A stretch of DNA of 64,000 nt from Eublepharis macularius. Taxonomy: Eukaryota; Chordata; Lepidosauria; Squamata; Eublepharidae. Location: positions 10,746,001 to 10,810,000 of the forward strand of contig NC_072801.1 of assembly GCF_028583425.1 (NCBI RefSeq), written 5' to 3'. The stretch's first letter is position 1. Each line of letters opens with the position of its first letter. A model generated the notes under the pieces. It worked only from the letters and a program-made list of their open reading frames with translations, did not search any database and was not told the origin of the DNA. Shown piece after piece: positions 1 through 13,108 of this stretch. The translations under genes were made by a program, and so were the position numbers.

Positions 1-224
1 ACGCGTGTCCTCCACATGTCAGGCATCTCGTCTGTTTTGGCTCTGAGATGAAACGCACAATATTTATTTAATAAATGTGTATTTTGCATTTTGACCATAA
101 GGTCCTCAGAGTTACTCTCAACAATGTTACTTCACTGATGTTTTTGGAGTGACATTATTTAGGTGGTTGATGAAAAGGGCGCAAAGGGTAAAAGTGCAGG
201 GAGGTGAGGGAGGTAGTGTGCAGC

Positions 225-345
225 TCCCTTTATAAGAACATAGAAAAATCCCTGCCAGATCAGACCAGTAACCCTTCTAGTTCAGCATCCTTTCCCCCCC
301 AGTGGCCCACCAGATGGCCAACACTCTTTCCCCCCCAGTGGCCAA
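225..345 (-). repeat. CR1-like LINE 3' end fragment
   Basis: Reverse-oriented fragment with the AAGAACATAGAA tail repeat followed by GCCAGATCAGACCAGTAACC and AGTTCAGCATCC, typical of CR1 3' ends in reptiles. Confidence 0.5.
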
Positions 346-427
346 CCACCCTTTTAGCGTGGTAGGGGTCTGATTGCTGACAATTGTGTGTCTTCCTCAA
401 AGCAAAACTTGTAGCCTTCATAGTCCC

Positions 428-628
428 ATATGAAGCTGCTTTATACTGAATCAGGCCCTTGGTCTATCAAGGTCAGAACTGTCTACTCAGTCTGGCAGCG
501 GCTCTTCAGGGTCTCGGGCAGAGAGTCTTGCACATCACCTCCTGCCTGGTCCTTTGACCTAGAGATGCCAGGGATGCCTGGGACTGAACCTTCTGCATGC
601 CAAGCAGAGGCTGTTCCATTGTGCCACA
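428..628 (-). repeat. tRNA-derived SINE
   Basis: On the minus strand the head reads GGGGCTGTGGCACAATGG with a B-box-like part near 590, and the 3' part ends with the reverse of TATACTGAATCAGGCCCTTG. Full-length or nearly so. Other copies: 36014, 36191, 36690, 45960, 50570, 54227 and 23200. Confidence 0.75.
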
Positions 629-2540
629 GCCCCAATCTGGGCTTTCTTCAACATCAGAAAAGTCTAATTTGTGAGTGCACAGAGCACCAATTCAGAAACA
701 GAAGCCTTCATCATAGGACAACCTTCGGCTTTTTTGGTTTTGTTGTTTTTTGAGTTGGCAACCCTAGTGAACTTTGAGGGGAAGATTGGGAGGTGCATTT
801 GACCTTTAGACACATTCAATAACTCCCAATAGCAACTGCAGACTGTTTAGAATGTGGGAGGTGAGAACCAATCAGGCCACATATGCAAATAACCTAGAAA
901 GGCTGGCCCAATCAGGGAAGAGTGGCCAAGCTGGCAGTGGATGGGGGTGCAAGCAGGCAGCAGCCTGCCAGCCACACAGGAAAGTTGTATTCCTTTGGGA
1001 AAACACTTTTTTAAAATTCGATTTATACCCTGCCCTCCTCACAGATGGGCTCAGGGCAGCTAACAAAATTAAAAATACATTAAAATCACAAAAACATAAA
1101 ATCAACAATAATTTTTAAATTTGACCCCTCTTTATCCTCTTAGGGGGAGAATTTCTTAAAATCCCTTCTTAGTGGGTGTTTACATCATGAAAGGAATGTT
1201 CACAAATTTCATGTTTCTAGGTCCAGAGGTTTGGGCTGGGGTTGATGAGTCAGTCAGGATACTTGTCTTTATAGATATAGATATAGATATAAGGTGCTCT
1301 ACTTCCCCACTATGGGAAAAGACAGGGCATAATTGAAGTAGATGTAAAAAAAAAAAAGACCAGTTAGCATTACCATCTTTGATGATGCCATTTCTTTAAA
1401 GTGGGTATTATCTATTGAAGAAAAATGATCTCTGAGCACATAGAGAGTACCTTTCTAATCCTTACATCAATGGAGCCAGAGATAGCCTGACACTTTTTGG
1501 TGAACTCCTCCCCGCCACCCGCCAGTGGTAAACACATAATCGCAAATTAACAGTTTGCTGCATTGTACTGTCATCTGGAAATCTCTCTCTTGATAGGCAT
1601 CGTGAGGGGGCTCTTAAGAGTAAAGCCTGCTCCAAGTCACCATGCGCAGAGATCTAGAATTCCCCTAGAGCCCAGTGGACGATATCACTCCTTCTGTGGT
1701 TTAGCGGTAACATGCTGCTGAGCTGAATGCCAGCTCATATTAAAATCCTTGCTATGCGGACCAATTTCACTGGTTCAGTTCCCATACTGCAGTATTTTTT
1801 TCATGACCATCTGCACCCAATTTGCCACCATGAGTAGTCACTCTGGAGAAGAAAATTGGGACACCTGTGGACCACTCAGAATCCACGGTTCGCACCTCTG
1901 TCCAAATCCACGGATCGAGTGGGTGTGGCTTGGATCAGCAGGATCCCAAGGTTGACCTGCACTGTGGAAGCAGAAGGCGAGTCCAGTGTGTGTAGCCCTG
2001 CTGGCGCCTGGGGTGACTGCAAGAGTAACCATAATCCTCTGCAACACCAGCAGGTTCAAAGGTGCACCTTCTGTGCTCATGGGGGCTGAACTTCATTCCT
2101 CCTGGCCCTAGGATGTCCCAAACCTTGCTCCTACTTGCTCCAATTGAATCTACAGCACTCGCATTCTGAAACGCTTTTTTTAAAAAAACCAAAAATGAAC
2201 AAAGTGTAGGTGAAGGCACCCTCCCTATCCCTGGAGGCTACACAGATTACAGCAAGGTTTTTTTTTACAGTTTTACGATTACACATAAATGCTCCCAGCC
2301 TTTGAAGGTGATGGAGACTCAACCAGGCCTGGGGTCACTGGGACTTGGACTGTCAGGATGGCTACTGTTGCCCAAAGGGCAGCTTGGTAGACATTCTGCA
2401 AAACAGGAAGGCCCAACCTCGGGGCCATTAAAATTCCTCCTGACAATGAAACCTCAGAACATTCATTTGAAAAAGAAGCAATAGCTGCCCCCTATGCACC
2501 CACTTCCTCCACTTGCTCCCCCCATTTCCCCTGTCACATA
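629..2540. other. Non-coding flank, little recognisable
   Basis: Holds a short MITE end (GTTGGCAACCCTAG near 754-767) and a reversed LINE-tail-like piece with an A-rich end (about 1015-1115). There is a short GATATA run near 1274-1290 and a degraded tRNA-like SINE head near 1693-1760. No gene is seen. Frames of 60-94 codons here lack any protein similarity. Confidence 0.5.
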
Positions 2541-2544
2541 CCTG

Positions 2545-2780
2545 TTTATACAGCTTCAGGTGGGTAGCTGTGTTGATCTGGCCTGTTTCCACACATCTTT
2601 ACCTAGCACAAAACTCACGGAACAAGGGCATCTTCCTGGTGCCATTTCTGACGTCATCGTGCACAGCAATGGAAACGGCCCCGTAGTCGAAGAGCAAGAC
2701 CCGAGTCCAATATCTAGGTCCAATATCCAAGATCGGGGTCCAATTAAGCCTGTTTATATACTCCACAAGCGAATCACAAA
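2545..2780 (+). repeat. Penelope-type pLTR fragment split by a small MITE
   Basis: CAGGTGGGTAGCTGTGTTGA before the insert and GAAGAGCAAGACCCGAGTCC after it are contiguous in other squamate Penelope-derived repeats. About 102 bases (2580-2681) with GGCC(T)GTTTCCACAC and GGAAACGGCC ends interrupt it. The insert resembles the palindrome at 53553 at its ends only. Confidence 0.55.
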
Positions 2781-2889
2781 CCAGTAAAGCAGACTATGGA
2801 CTTTCATTCACCTCTTTGAGAGAAAGGAACCCGAGTCAATGACACCACTGCAACCTTTGCCCTGTTCTCCACTATGATTTTGGCATTAC

Positions 2890-3090
2890 AGAAAGCTGCT
2901 GTAGCATAGTGGTTAAGTGGTTGGGGTGCAAACCGACACTCTGCTGGTTCGACTCCCACTGCTGTCATGAGCTCTGCAGGTGGCCTTGAGTAAGCTGCTC
3001 CTCTCAACCCATTTCCCAGCTGTATTATGGGGGTAATAATGACACTGGCTCTGTTCACCACTCTGAGTGGGCACTTATCTGTTATTGTTA
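2890..3090 (+). repeat. tRNA-derived SINE (second family)
   Basis: Head GCTGTAGCATAGTGGTTAAG, B-box-like GGTTCGACTCCCACTGC, body to CTCTGAGTGGGCAC and a TTATTATT-rich tail. The order fits a tRNA-headed SINE in plus orientation. Confidence 0.7.
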
Positions 3091-3399
3091 TAATTATTAT
3101 TCCAAGGGGGACAACATGCTATCTGTGATCCTCCCAATGTGGATAGAATTGTGAGACTAGGACAACGTTGCGGCTACTCTCCAGTTTCAGTTCCCAGAAA
3201 TGTACACGGCTCAGAAATCTGGGTTTACAACAGCATGCGGCTCTCGTAATGGAAGTCCTCGCTAACTGCAATCCTCTCAGTACATCTGGTAGCCATTTTG
3301 TGTGAAAAGGGCAATGGGCATATTTTTCAGCTTTGGTACATGCGATCAGAAACCCAGGGACAGCGTAAAGACTCAAGTTGCCTGGGAGCACAGCAAGCG

Positions 3400-4700
3400 T
3401 TAGCAATTATCTTTTTTTCATCCTTGGCTTTGGGGACCGGAATGTAATGTTTTCTTTCAAGAGTCAAACTGTTGATGGTGTTTATCACAATGTCTGAACT
3501 AGTTTCACTGTTTTACAGTACAATCCTAAGCAGTAACTCTGATTTTTAACTCTGAATTACTTTGGGAACCTCTTTTTTGTTTTTTTTGTTTTGTTAAAAT
3601 GCAATATAACAATCCTGTAAATGAAAATATAAATGCAGAAAGCAAGCAGCCCTTCGCAATGAAAGTGGATTTCAGTCCTCATTAAAAACTCATCTTCATT
3701 CTCAGCTTTTTTTTCATAGCCCCTTCAAAACAAAGCTCTGCTTTTAAAATTCAAAGTATTCTCTTTCTGATAACGCCATGTTCTCTGTGAAATTGGCATT
3801 GCCACACAATGCCTATATATATAAAAATATACAAATATCCGTTTTAAAAAGATCAAAAAATAGCTTGTATTTATTCTTCAAAACAGCTTGTTTGGGTAAT
3901 TGCCAATTTTTTCTCTTTATTACAATGGCTAATTAGCCCGTTTCCTGCTTGGTACCCTGTAAACAAAATGTATTTGTAACCAATTTGCAAAGCACTTCTA
4001 CAGAAGGGGCCCAGAACGCTCCGGCTTGTTTGATGCATTTTGACATTAATTTGATAATAGCGGCTTAAGAAGGAATCCAGTCTCCCTGGCTATAAATATG
4101 TTGCTTTTCCCTCCACTTCCTTTTATCTGTGCTGTGAAATAATGTTATTTTTCCCTTTGTTCCAATAACAACCACCAACCCTTTCATGAACACCCTTCGT
4201 GTCCTCTTTCCATTTTTCAAAGCATGTGTTCTGCAGATGGTAAGAAATAACTTTTTTTAGGGTTACTATAATGATTTTTGTGTAGTATTGGGGGAAGTAC
4301 AGATGGGAATAACAACATACAGTTCAGAGATAGTGCAGTTGCTTTGAAGCTGTATAAATATGTTCAAAGACAGACAACCTGGCCCCTCTGGAAACAAGTT
4401 GGGTCCATGAATCTTCTGGTATTTTCCAAACTTTGTGTAGTCATGAGAAATTAATTAGTCAAAGGCTCCTGTGAACCCAACTGATCTACCCACTCACAAG
4501 GGGAAACTCCTTTCTGAGCCTCTGCATGAGTCAGTGCTCAGGCACAGCCTCCTTTTAATCAGGAAGCAATCTCAGAACAGTTAACTCGTGCTAGAACTCA
4601 AGAGAGAAGTCGTTCCTGCAGAGGGGGGTAATTCTGGAACACTGTAAAAGAAATCCTTTGGGGTTGGAATTACCGTCATATCTCAATTCAGTAAAAAAGC
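3400..4700. other. Non-repetitive AT-rich block, candidate conserved non-coding DNA
   Basis: No known repeat or frame of note. Homeodomain-like ATTA/TAAT words are frequent (for example TTGACATTAATTTGATAATA near 4040). Its freedom from the repeats seen all around suggests constraint or simply age. No function can be assigned. Confidence 0.35.
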
Positions 4701-4969
4701 ATACCTTGGATATCAGACACTTGTGGAAAACATTTCTCTGAGTTTATGGCTGATAGCCAGCCGGCATTTCTGCCCAGTTGATTCCTCCTTCCTACCTAGC
4801 CCACCAGCCCACCACATGGTGCTCATCTTGTTCAAATCCAGCATTCTTTGCGCCTCTTGTCCCCAAGGGGAAGGGGGCGGCTGCTTCAAGGCCCGTTCCT
4901 TGTGAGGAGAAAATGTGCAGCTCACCCAAGTCCCTGTTTTATTCCTAGGCGCAATGCAGTCTGAAAAGG

Positions 4970-5512
4970 TAGGGTTGCCAACCTCCAGGTGGGGCCTGGA
5001 GTTCTTCTAGAATTACAATTGATTCTCCAGACGGCAAAGATCAGATCTTCTGGAGGAAATGGCAGCTTTCAAGGGCGGGGGGGGGGGGGGAGTCTATGGC
5101 ATACCTAGGGTTGCCAACCTCAAGGTAGAGCCCACTCAGAGTGGTTTACAAAGTATGTTATTATCATCCCCACAACCATCACACTGTGAGGTGGGCGGGG
5201 CTGAGAGAGCTCTGAGAGAGCTGTGACTGACCGAAGGTCACCCAGCTGGCTTCAGGTGGAGGAGCGGGGAATCACACCCGGCTCTCCAGATTAAAGTCCC
5301 GTCGCTCTTAACCACCACACCAAGCAAGTCTTACTTTTAGTCTCATTCTACAATTTTAATACTTTCTTTCCTCCTTGGTTACCCACCACCACCTCCAAGA
5401 TCTTTCAAGCCAGGGTTAGCAACCCTAATTATACCCCACTGAACTCCCTTTGCCAGTTTCCACCCCCAACATCTCCAGGAATTTCACAATCCAGAGTTGG
5501 CAACCCTAGGAA
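4970..5512. mobile_element. Nested MITE (TAGGGTTGCC family) containing MITE ends and a SINE
   Basis: An outer MITE starts at 4970 (TAGGGTTGCCAACC) and breaks off near 5104 in ATGGCATACC. It resumes near 5418 in ATTATACCCCACTG and ends at 5512 in GTTGGCAACCCTAG. The insert starts with TAGGGTTGCC and ends with GCAACCCTA, so it is itself a MITE, and it holds a SINE (5128-5330). Flanking bases ATACC on the left and ATTATACC on the right fit a decayed TSD. Confidence 0.6.
5128..5330 (-). repeat. tRNA-derived SINE (TGGTTAAGA family)
   Basis: Minus-strand copy of the family seen in plus orientation at 22113. It reads from CCACTCAGAGTGGTTTACAA through GAGGTGGGCGGGGCTGAGAG to the tRNA-like head with TTAACCACCACACC. 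Confidence 0.75.
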
Positions 5513-8500
5513 AATGTCATTAGGCCTGAACATTTTTGCAACCTCAGTCATACTTCCATACCGTTGTATTCCTGTGTACCATCTCACAGATGAAAAAAAT
5601 CTCAAACAAAGCTGCAAACTGAGCACGAGAGAGCTGAAGGGATGGGGACCTGAACTGGGCACTTCCTGCATCCCAGCATTCTTTTTCAACACCACACTAG
5701 ACCAGCTTTTTTTCCAAGAATGAAGATGCAAAGCAAGATGGGGGAGGGGATTCTGTTCTTTCAAGCCAACACTGAACACATGCCACAGAATTTGCAAATT
5801 CAGATTCTGTTAGGACCACTGAGCGCTGTCCCTTTTCTCAGGTTTCAGAGGGGGACAAACCAAAGAGTTAGAAAGACAGAGAGGTCAGGGCATCTGTTTA
5901 CTGTTCTGACTATCCTTTGATGTGTAGATTGCTGTTCTCAGGACTTCCTCCTTGTGACATCTTTCTCTTCCTGGCTTTGTCACAGCCAACACCTTCTCTC
6001 CTTTCTCTCCATGTTACAACCATGGATGAAGGACTTGTCCTTCATCCTTCATCCATAGATTAGATAGGTAGATAGGATCTATCTCTCCTCCTTTCCTATC
6101 AAAGTATGGAGTTTCTACAATAAAGAACTCTTATTTCCTTTCTAAATATAAGCAAGTGTATGGTTTGTTATTTTCTCTCCTGCACTCACACCAGCCAGCA
6201 TAACCAGCTCACACCACCTATGATCACACTTTCACTGCAAACAATATACTCTGCTAATGGCCCAACTATGGAATCCTTTAATCAGGTTTCTGGGGCCAAC
6301 ATGCAATATATTTATCAGATTTGAGGTTGGCAGGAATGCAACAGAGATCCAGGCTTCCTGCCTGTAGATACACAACACAGAAGAAAATGATTTTTTTAAA
6401 AACTGAATTCTTCTACTGCTTACAAATGGTAATTAAGTAACACCTCATTTTAAGCAAAACTTCTGTTCTAGAAACTGAGGCCTCTTCAGCCCAGATCATT
6501 GTGGGCCATCTGACACCCAATCAGCCGAATCAAGTCTATTAAAGCAAGTGTTTCCTGAACCAGGAGGCTGCATGTTCAAATACTTCTCCAAAATCCCTGA
6601 ACCCAGAAAGGTAGCCTACTGGAGAGATACATTGCGGGGAGTTTTCTCCGTGACACCCTATTCACCCATTAAAAACAAAATACACAAACAGCCTAACAAA
6701 ATAATCTAACCACCAATTAAATATATTATAACTTTTTCTATAAACCAGCTTTTCTGCTGTCAAAAGAGAGAGGATAGGCCCCCTTTGACAGATTGTAAGG
6801 AAAAGCCCCATGAAACAAGGGCTGCAGCTAGGTATGGACTTGGGCAAGATGGAGTGGAAAATCTAGTCGGATGCAACCAAGATGGACACAGGCAGCGAGC
6901 CAAATCAAAACCTGAAGGTTCTGTGCCCAGACCTGAAACATGCATCTTTCAGCATAGCGGAGCTGTGAAATGGGAAGGCACTAAGGCCAGGCTTGGGCCC
7001 CTAGTATGTGTGCCTGGCCAGTGCAAAAGCTTCACACTGCCTACAAATGAGAAAGGTGGATGTGGCACAGGCACCTTTGCCGTTCTGCTTCTGAAAAGGC
7101 TTAAACACATCCAGGTAGATCACTGAGCTGGATTAAGCATGTAGCTGAAAACCTTGGGCACTCCCCACAACTTTTTCAGTGCCCAGGGAACTTTCTGCCC
7201 ACACTAGGGAGTATTCACACATGTTCCCCACCAAACCAAAAGGAAAATGGTGCCAATCCAAGAAAAGCGTTCTGTCTTGGCTTTGCTAAATGTGTAAACA
7301 AGTTGTCCTCAGGCAGCCCCCCCCCCCCTACAAGCTGTTGTTATTGTTTGATTAAGTATTAACAATTTAAAGGAAGGAGAAGCTGATTTTACACTGATTT
7401 TTCATGCATTTTATGAACATTCACTGTCCACCAAATTACCAGCCTTCCAAGCATTTTCACCTCTGAATATAAAAATACCACTTTTCACATATAACACCCC
7501 CCCACCAATTTTACAGTAATTTCCAAACTTTTTACCAGGAATTTTAAAAAGTTATTTCCTCAGCAGCCCTGGGCAAAAGCCAAGGACAGTCCTCAACTTC
7601 TAAAGGGGAGGGGTCTACAAATGGGGAAAGCAGAGAGGAAAACCCTGTCTCCGAGCAGTTTTTTGTTACATTACTTAATTGTCAAACAGCTAATTAGCAA
7701 TGCCCTATTTAGCATTCTTGATACGTAGCTAGCTGGAAGCTCAGAAATAAAAAAAAAATGAAAGGCAAAGAAAATGAACTTTAAAAAAATTATTTAGAAC
7801 AAAAGCACCAAGCGCCCGAGCTTAACATAAAAACATTTGAATGTTTTGAAAACTAAAAGGGAGAACAATCTACAGCAATTAATGAGAGATTCCTTTGCTT
7901 GCACTGAGATCAGATCTCATGGAATTTTAATGGGACTTACATGTGTGACTTTGCAGAGAACCTTGCAGATGAATCCCAATTATTATTCTCCCCCTCCTGA
8001 ACACACACACCTTTTGGGACACGTAACCGCAAAGAAGTAAGATAGCCTGAATGGAACCTTTGCCATCAAGTGTCAAGGGGGGGGGGGAGAAGTAAGAGCA
8101 GGAAAGGGGGGGGAGGTGTGTGACAGAGTTTACTGCTGCTGGAAAATACACATACTGACCCCTTGATTTCATTTCAAACAGCCAAGGTCAGAGTTGCTCC
8201 TGGTAGGTTTTACGGCTGAGCCCCTTCTGCTAACAGCCATGTCAGGCCAAGCTGCGCCAGTCCTTTATATAATTAATTTGAACCACAATGGGGGGGGAGA
8301 AAGGAGGGGGCAGCGGAGGAGAGAAAATGGCTGACGCTTGAGGTGAAACCACTAGCTGGGAAATTAATGGACGAAGTACTTTTCATTAGCCTCCCCCAAT
8401 CCTCTACCTGCCCCCTAAAAAATTAAAGAGGGCCCAAGGCAGCATCCCTTTACTATTCATCATGACCCCCTGCTCCGCATCCCATCAGGTTTCTAGGGAA

Positions 8501-11500
8501 ATGATGCTTTTGCCTAGGGAGCTGTTGGGTGCCCATCTATTGCATATGACGGAGCGTCTTGCAACGTCTACAATGGAGGGCGGCCTCCCCTGGTGATATC
8601 TGAGAAGCACTAAGAGTTTTGCCCCTTTGACAGGCTCCTGGAGAGGTGAGGAGGTGGCGGCAGGCGCTGCCCCGCCGTGGATGACAGCGCACAGTGAAAA
8701 TGGACTGGTAAGGTGACCCATCTCTTTCTCTATATCCTTCATCTCTTGAGTTTGGTTCATGCTCCCAACTTATTTTTTTTACAGTAATCTCCCAACTGCG
8801 GAACCACTTCTGCCGAACTCGCGGAAAATGGCAGACGCTAAGAAATAATTCAGTCCTGATAAAGACTGAAGGGCCAGCTTCCAAAGTTGCATACATTTCA
8901 GCCTGCAGACATGAGATCACAAGAAGAAATACTTCTCCATCAACACAAATTTCCTACTGGTAGTAAACTACCATGTGAAGGAGAAAGTAAGGCTAGGACA
9001 CTTTCCCCCTGACACGCTTCTTTTGTACTGCATGGATGGTTTTTTTCAATGGAATATAGAAAGATACAAGGCATAGGTAGTTCTTTTTTATAACGAGTTT
9101 CTGGACCGTTAGAGGATTAACACAAGATTATCCCAATACCTATCGAGATAATTTTGTTGGGGCAAGAGACAATGTCACTATGCTTTGCCAGGGTATTCCT
9201 TATGCAATCGCCATGTTTATGAAGGCATGGGGCATCTCCCAAGGACATGACCTCCAAGCTAAAAATTGTCTTGGTACAATATATGCTCTTAGAGAAGGGA
9301 CAGGCAGTTGGCTTAAGAGAATGGGACAGCCAAGGGATAGTTTGGTGAAGGGGGTGGGATCACTGGCGTAGCATCAAGAGGGCCCAGCAGTGCCTTTGCA
9401 TGATGGAGGTCAAAGCACACGCCGCCAATCACGGCTGGCACCACCTACCGTACTGTGTCAAGGTTTTGTATTTTTGCTGTTAGCAGCAGGGCTGGCCATG
9501 TGCAGACTAGCAAAAGAAAGTTTTGTCTTCGATGCTTAGACACACTTCAAAGGGTTCTGTCACTAATCAGAACAGTATCATATACTTATCAACTGTTTTT
9601 TTTATTATCATGAACTATTTTGAGAATCACTGAAAAGCAACATTCAGATGCTGTTACAAACACCCATTTTCACTTGGCCGAGCGCTTTTTCTGGCAGACA
9701 CTAGGCAGAAAGACCACATCCTTATCTTGCCTCACCCCCGCCCCCCTTGAGAAGCAGTTTCTCGCTTCAGCAGCAGGCCACGTGCACTACAGATCAACGC
9801 TTGCCGCAAGGTGAAATCGGGAACCTCACGGGACCGGACGGACACAGAACCTGCCTTTGTGCCAGACTAGTTCCGCTGGCTGTCGCTCCTTCCTACCTTG
9901 GGTGGAAGTCTTTTCCGGCCTGTTTTAACAGGAGAGGCTAAAGACTGAAGCTGGGGCCATCTGCATGGGAAAAAAGCAGCTACGCAACTAGTGAGCCAAA
10001 GGACCACTTTGTCACTGTGGAGGCTGCATGCTCATCAATCTGAGCCTGCCTCGGGTACAGAAGAACTGGGCTTTGCAAGAAGAACACCTGTGACTGGCAA
10101 GCAACACGAAACCTCTGGATTTGCCAAGCCTGTGACAAAATACCAGTTGTTCACTCTTACCTGGTCAAAACAGAGAAGCAGTTTCTGCTTGCAGCATTTC
10201 CAGATTCAGCTTTAGCTCCTGGAGCCACATTTGGGCATGGTGAAGCCCAGAACATGGGGGAAGGGATTACTTGCGAATATTAACCTGCTGGTTTAGGAGG
10301 GGCCAGAGCAGCCTGGCAGAGCCTCATGCTTGATTTTCCTTCTAACCCGCCCCCCCCCCAATGCTGGCACTGCACTGTTGTGGCTCCACTTGGCATCCCA
10401 CCCCTTTCTCTCTGCTCCAAACATATGGCGTTCTGCTTAACAGCCTTCGCCCCATCAACTGGGGACCATTAGGATGGGATCTTTTTCCCAGCATAAACAT
10501 TGCCGAATATAAATTGTAATTAACACCGATGCCAAAATGGCACTTAGAGAAAATAAGCACATTATTAACATCTGCTGAATCCTGCCTGGAGTGCAGCAGC
10601 AGCAGTCAAAACGCTCCTTCACATTAACAGGATTTGTGGCAGGGGCTGGCGGCAGAGCAGGCGCTAGAAGATTGGAACTGGAGGGGAGAGAGAAAAGCAA
10701 GAAGCTGCCCTCTGCATCATCGCGCTCAGGGAGCAGCTCAGGCTGAGCCACAGGCCCACTCAAGAGATCGGGATCTTGCTGTTGCAGGTATATCATCCAG
10801 GAGGAACAAGATCAACCATGGCCTATGTCACTGCCCAGCAAGAAGGAATTCAGCATCCCCTCAGGGTTATGCTCTATCCCACGCCACAGGGCTGGTCTAG
10901 GAAGGTGGCACCTGAAACATCTCCAGAAGTACACCCAGCGCATGACTCTCACTAACAGGATTTTGATCAGTAGCCTAGAACTGAGGAATGGAGAATGCAA
11001 GGCAGCCAGATACAGAAGAGAAGGTCGCAGAACTTTTAGGGTGGGGAGAGACACAACAGATCAACAGACCCTTGTTCTTAAAATTCCAACACTGCTGACA
11101 GATTCAACAAAGTTGGAGACTCCCTAATCCAAGCTACCCTAACTAACTTTGCATTTTTGTACCAGATATTTTACTTATGCTGAGTGTGCGTGTACTCATG
11201 CGTTTAACACAGAACACTGATACGTCACTCTCTGTCCACTGGAAAGTCATCTCACTGCATGTGTTAAGTCAAGAATATTCAGCACACTGGAGATCTCCTG
11301 GAAGGGAAAGGTCTATTCCATGCACCAGGGAAGGCTACCAAGAAAAAAAGAGTCTACAAAGAGCTTACACGAGCAATTGGCCTCCACCCACCACTTTTTT
11401 AAAAAAAGGTGCTAGTATAGCAAAGGTGTGTATAGAAATGTTTATATGCCATTGGATGGGTAAGCCAGTGCACTGAAAATTCAATGAACAGTGATACCAG

Positions 11501-12337
11501 TGTCATACAATTTAAAAAAAAACATACACACACAGTTACACATACGCTGGCTCATTATGTCAAGCACAGAGTAATGGAAGCAAGTCATTGAGAAAAAACA
11601 GAAGGAAAAATCCACTTTTTGCCATATGGCTCCATTGCAACCCATGCCTTTGTGGAGCATATTCAGAAATTCTAATCCGTGTCCGTGGAACAAAACGCCA
11701 GCTGCGATGGGGCTGCAGTCGCTGGACTTACAGTGCTCAATGCTGTAATGCTGCTGCTGAAGTGCCCCTTTCACCCAGGGACATGGAAAGGATAGTAATG
11801 TCTTTAAGAGATGACAACGGCTGCATCATACGAGGTAATGGTAGAACAGCCATGCAGCAAGATGGGAGGTACATTTCGCCAAGCCATGGTCTCAAGCACC
11901 ATGGATCTGTGGACATACAATATGCTTTGGGGAAAGCCTGTCAGAGAAGATACCTAGTCTGGGCTGTGAACCATGGAGGAGCAATCCACAGCTGCCATTT
12001 GGGGGACTTGGAATTCCAGCCCCTCCTGTAAGACAGACTCGTCTGGGGGAGGGGAGCTGTATCATTCCAAGCTTTTTATAGAAAGGCAGGAAAGCCACAG
12101 ATGCGCTGGGCAGTCTTAGGGAAGTTCTCCTGAGCAAGCCCCCACCCCTGCAACTGCTTTCACCCTGAATGAACAGGAGGTACACATGGCTGGCTACTTG
12201 AAACAAAAACAGAGCAGGACAGGAAAGAAGGGATTCAACAGACAGAAAGAAACCTTGTCAGTTCTGTGCCTTCACCTTCTTCTTTCCAGTAACTCATTTC
12301 TAGGACTACTTTTACTAGGAGGACATTAACGCCACAT
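5513..12337. other. Non-coding flank of FBXL18
   Basis: No recognisable gene. 5800-6240 has an AATAAA and CT-rich end that resembles an LTR but shows no clear ends. 6540-6660 may be an old SINE. 8200-8420 and 8480-8920 are non-repetitive blocks with short AT-rich words (AATTAATTTGAA, GGAAATTAATGG). 9000-12330 shows no clear repeat. The 147-codon frame at 11588-12031 has no visible domain. Confidence 0.45.
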
Positions 12338-12421
12338 CAAAACTCTTCCATCCAAGTATTAATCAGGCCTGACCCTGTTTAGCTTCTGAGATAGGGCGTG
12401 TTCAGGGTGGTATGGCCATAA
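12338..12421 (-). pseudogene. 5S rRNA-derived sequence
   Basis: On the minus strand it reads GGCCATACCACCCTGAACAC, GCCC, then AGAAGCTAAACAGGGTCAGG, CCTGATTAATACTTGGATGG. That is the first three quarters of 5S rRNA with about ten bases missing and scattered changes. It includes the internal A box and intermediate element but no clean terminator, so it is a 5S pseudogene or the head of a 5S-derived SINE. Confidence 0.8.
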
Positions 12422-13108
12422 AACTCTTGAGGGCCAGCCAATGACACTCGGCGGCTGACCTCTCCAGGACACCAGTGCCACAATATACAGGGACTGCCCA
12501 TATAGAACTAAAAGCTGATAGCTTACTTGGCATGCAGCATAACATGCCACAGCTGCACACCTGCCCCTCTGAAGCCACGTGGGCTGACAGATAGGGGGCT
12601 GTGGTTGGGTACCATGGGAACACATGAACCTCTGCAATAAATAAGGTAGAGAGATACCCCCAGCTTGCATTCACAAGGCTGCTTAAGACACTCCAGAGAA
12701 GAACGGTCACTGTAAGAGAAAAGCCCAGTGACAATGGAGGGAGCAGGAAAAAGAACAGCTGCGTTCATTCAAGTTAAGAAAGAGGCATTTAGCCATGGTT
12801 AAAGTTACTCAGAATCTAACATAATAGCAAGGAAATCAACCAGAAGGCATGACCCTTTCCCAAATATAATCCACCACAAGGCCCAGCGAGGGTGATGGGC
12901 TAGAAATTAAAACAAATAAATATCAGAAATCCAAGGCCAAGTTTTGTTCAAAGGATCCACTTGATCCACTCCACGTCCAGGCAGACTTGCCTCCCAATTG
13001 CACAGCGCCCGATAAAGTAGCCACACAGCTCAGAAACGGAATCCCAGCCAATGAGAAGCTGCTGCTCCCGCAGGCTTATTCCAAAGACCCCCTTCTGTCC
13101 GGGTGTGG
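12422..13108 (-). other. FBXL18: Proximal 3' untranslated region of FBXL18 (end not resolved)
   Basis: Non-repetitive sequence directly after the FBXL18 stop. I see no AATAAA on the minus strand close to the stop. The nearest plain one is at 9601-9606, and a weaker TATAAA lies near 12074, so the poly(A) site cannot be placed. Several open frames here and down to 11588 have no recognisable protein similarity and fit untranslated sequence. Confidence 0.4.

Noticed and set aside
428-628. tRNA gene candidates in SINE heads
   Set aside because: A- and B-box-like parts are degenerate, cloverleaf folding is not supported and the bodies are those of SINEs.
5800-6240. Possible second solo LTR
   Set aside because: An AATAAA and CT-rich stretch are present, but I find no TG/CA ends with a matching TSD.
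11588-12031. 147-codon open frame on plus strand
   Set aside because: No recognisable domain, opposite to FBXL18 and in its 3' flank; the overlapping frames on the other strand are as long.
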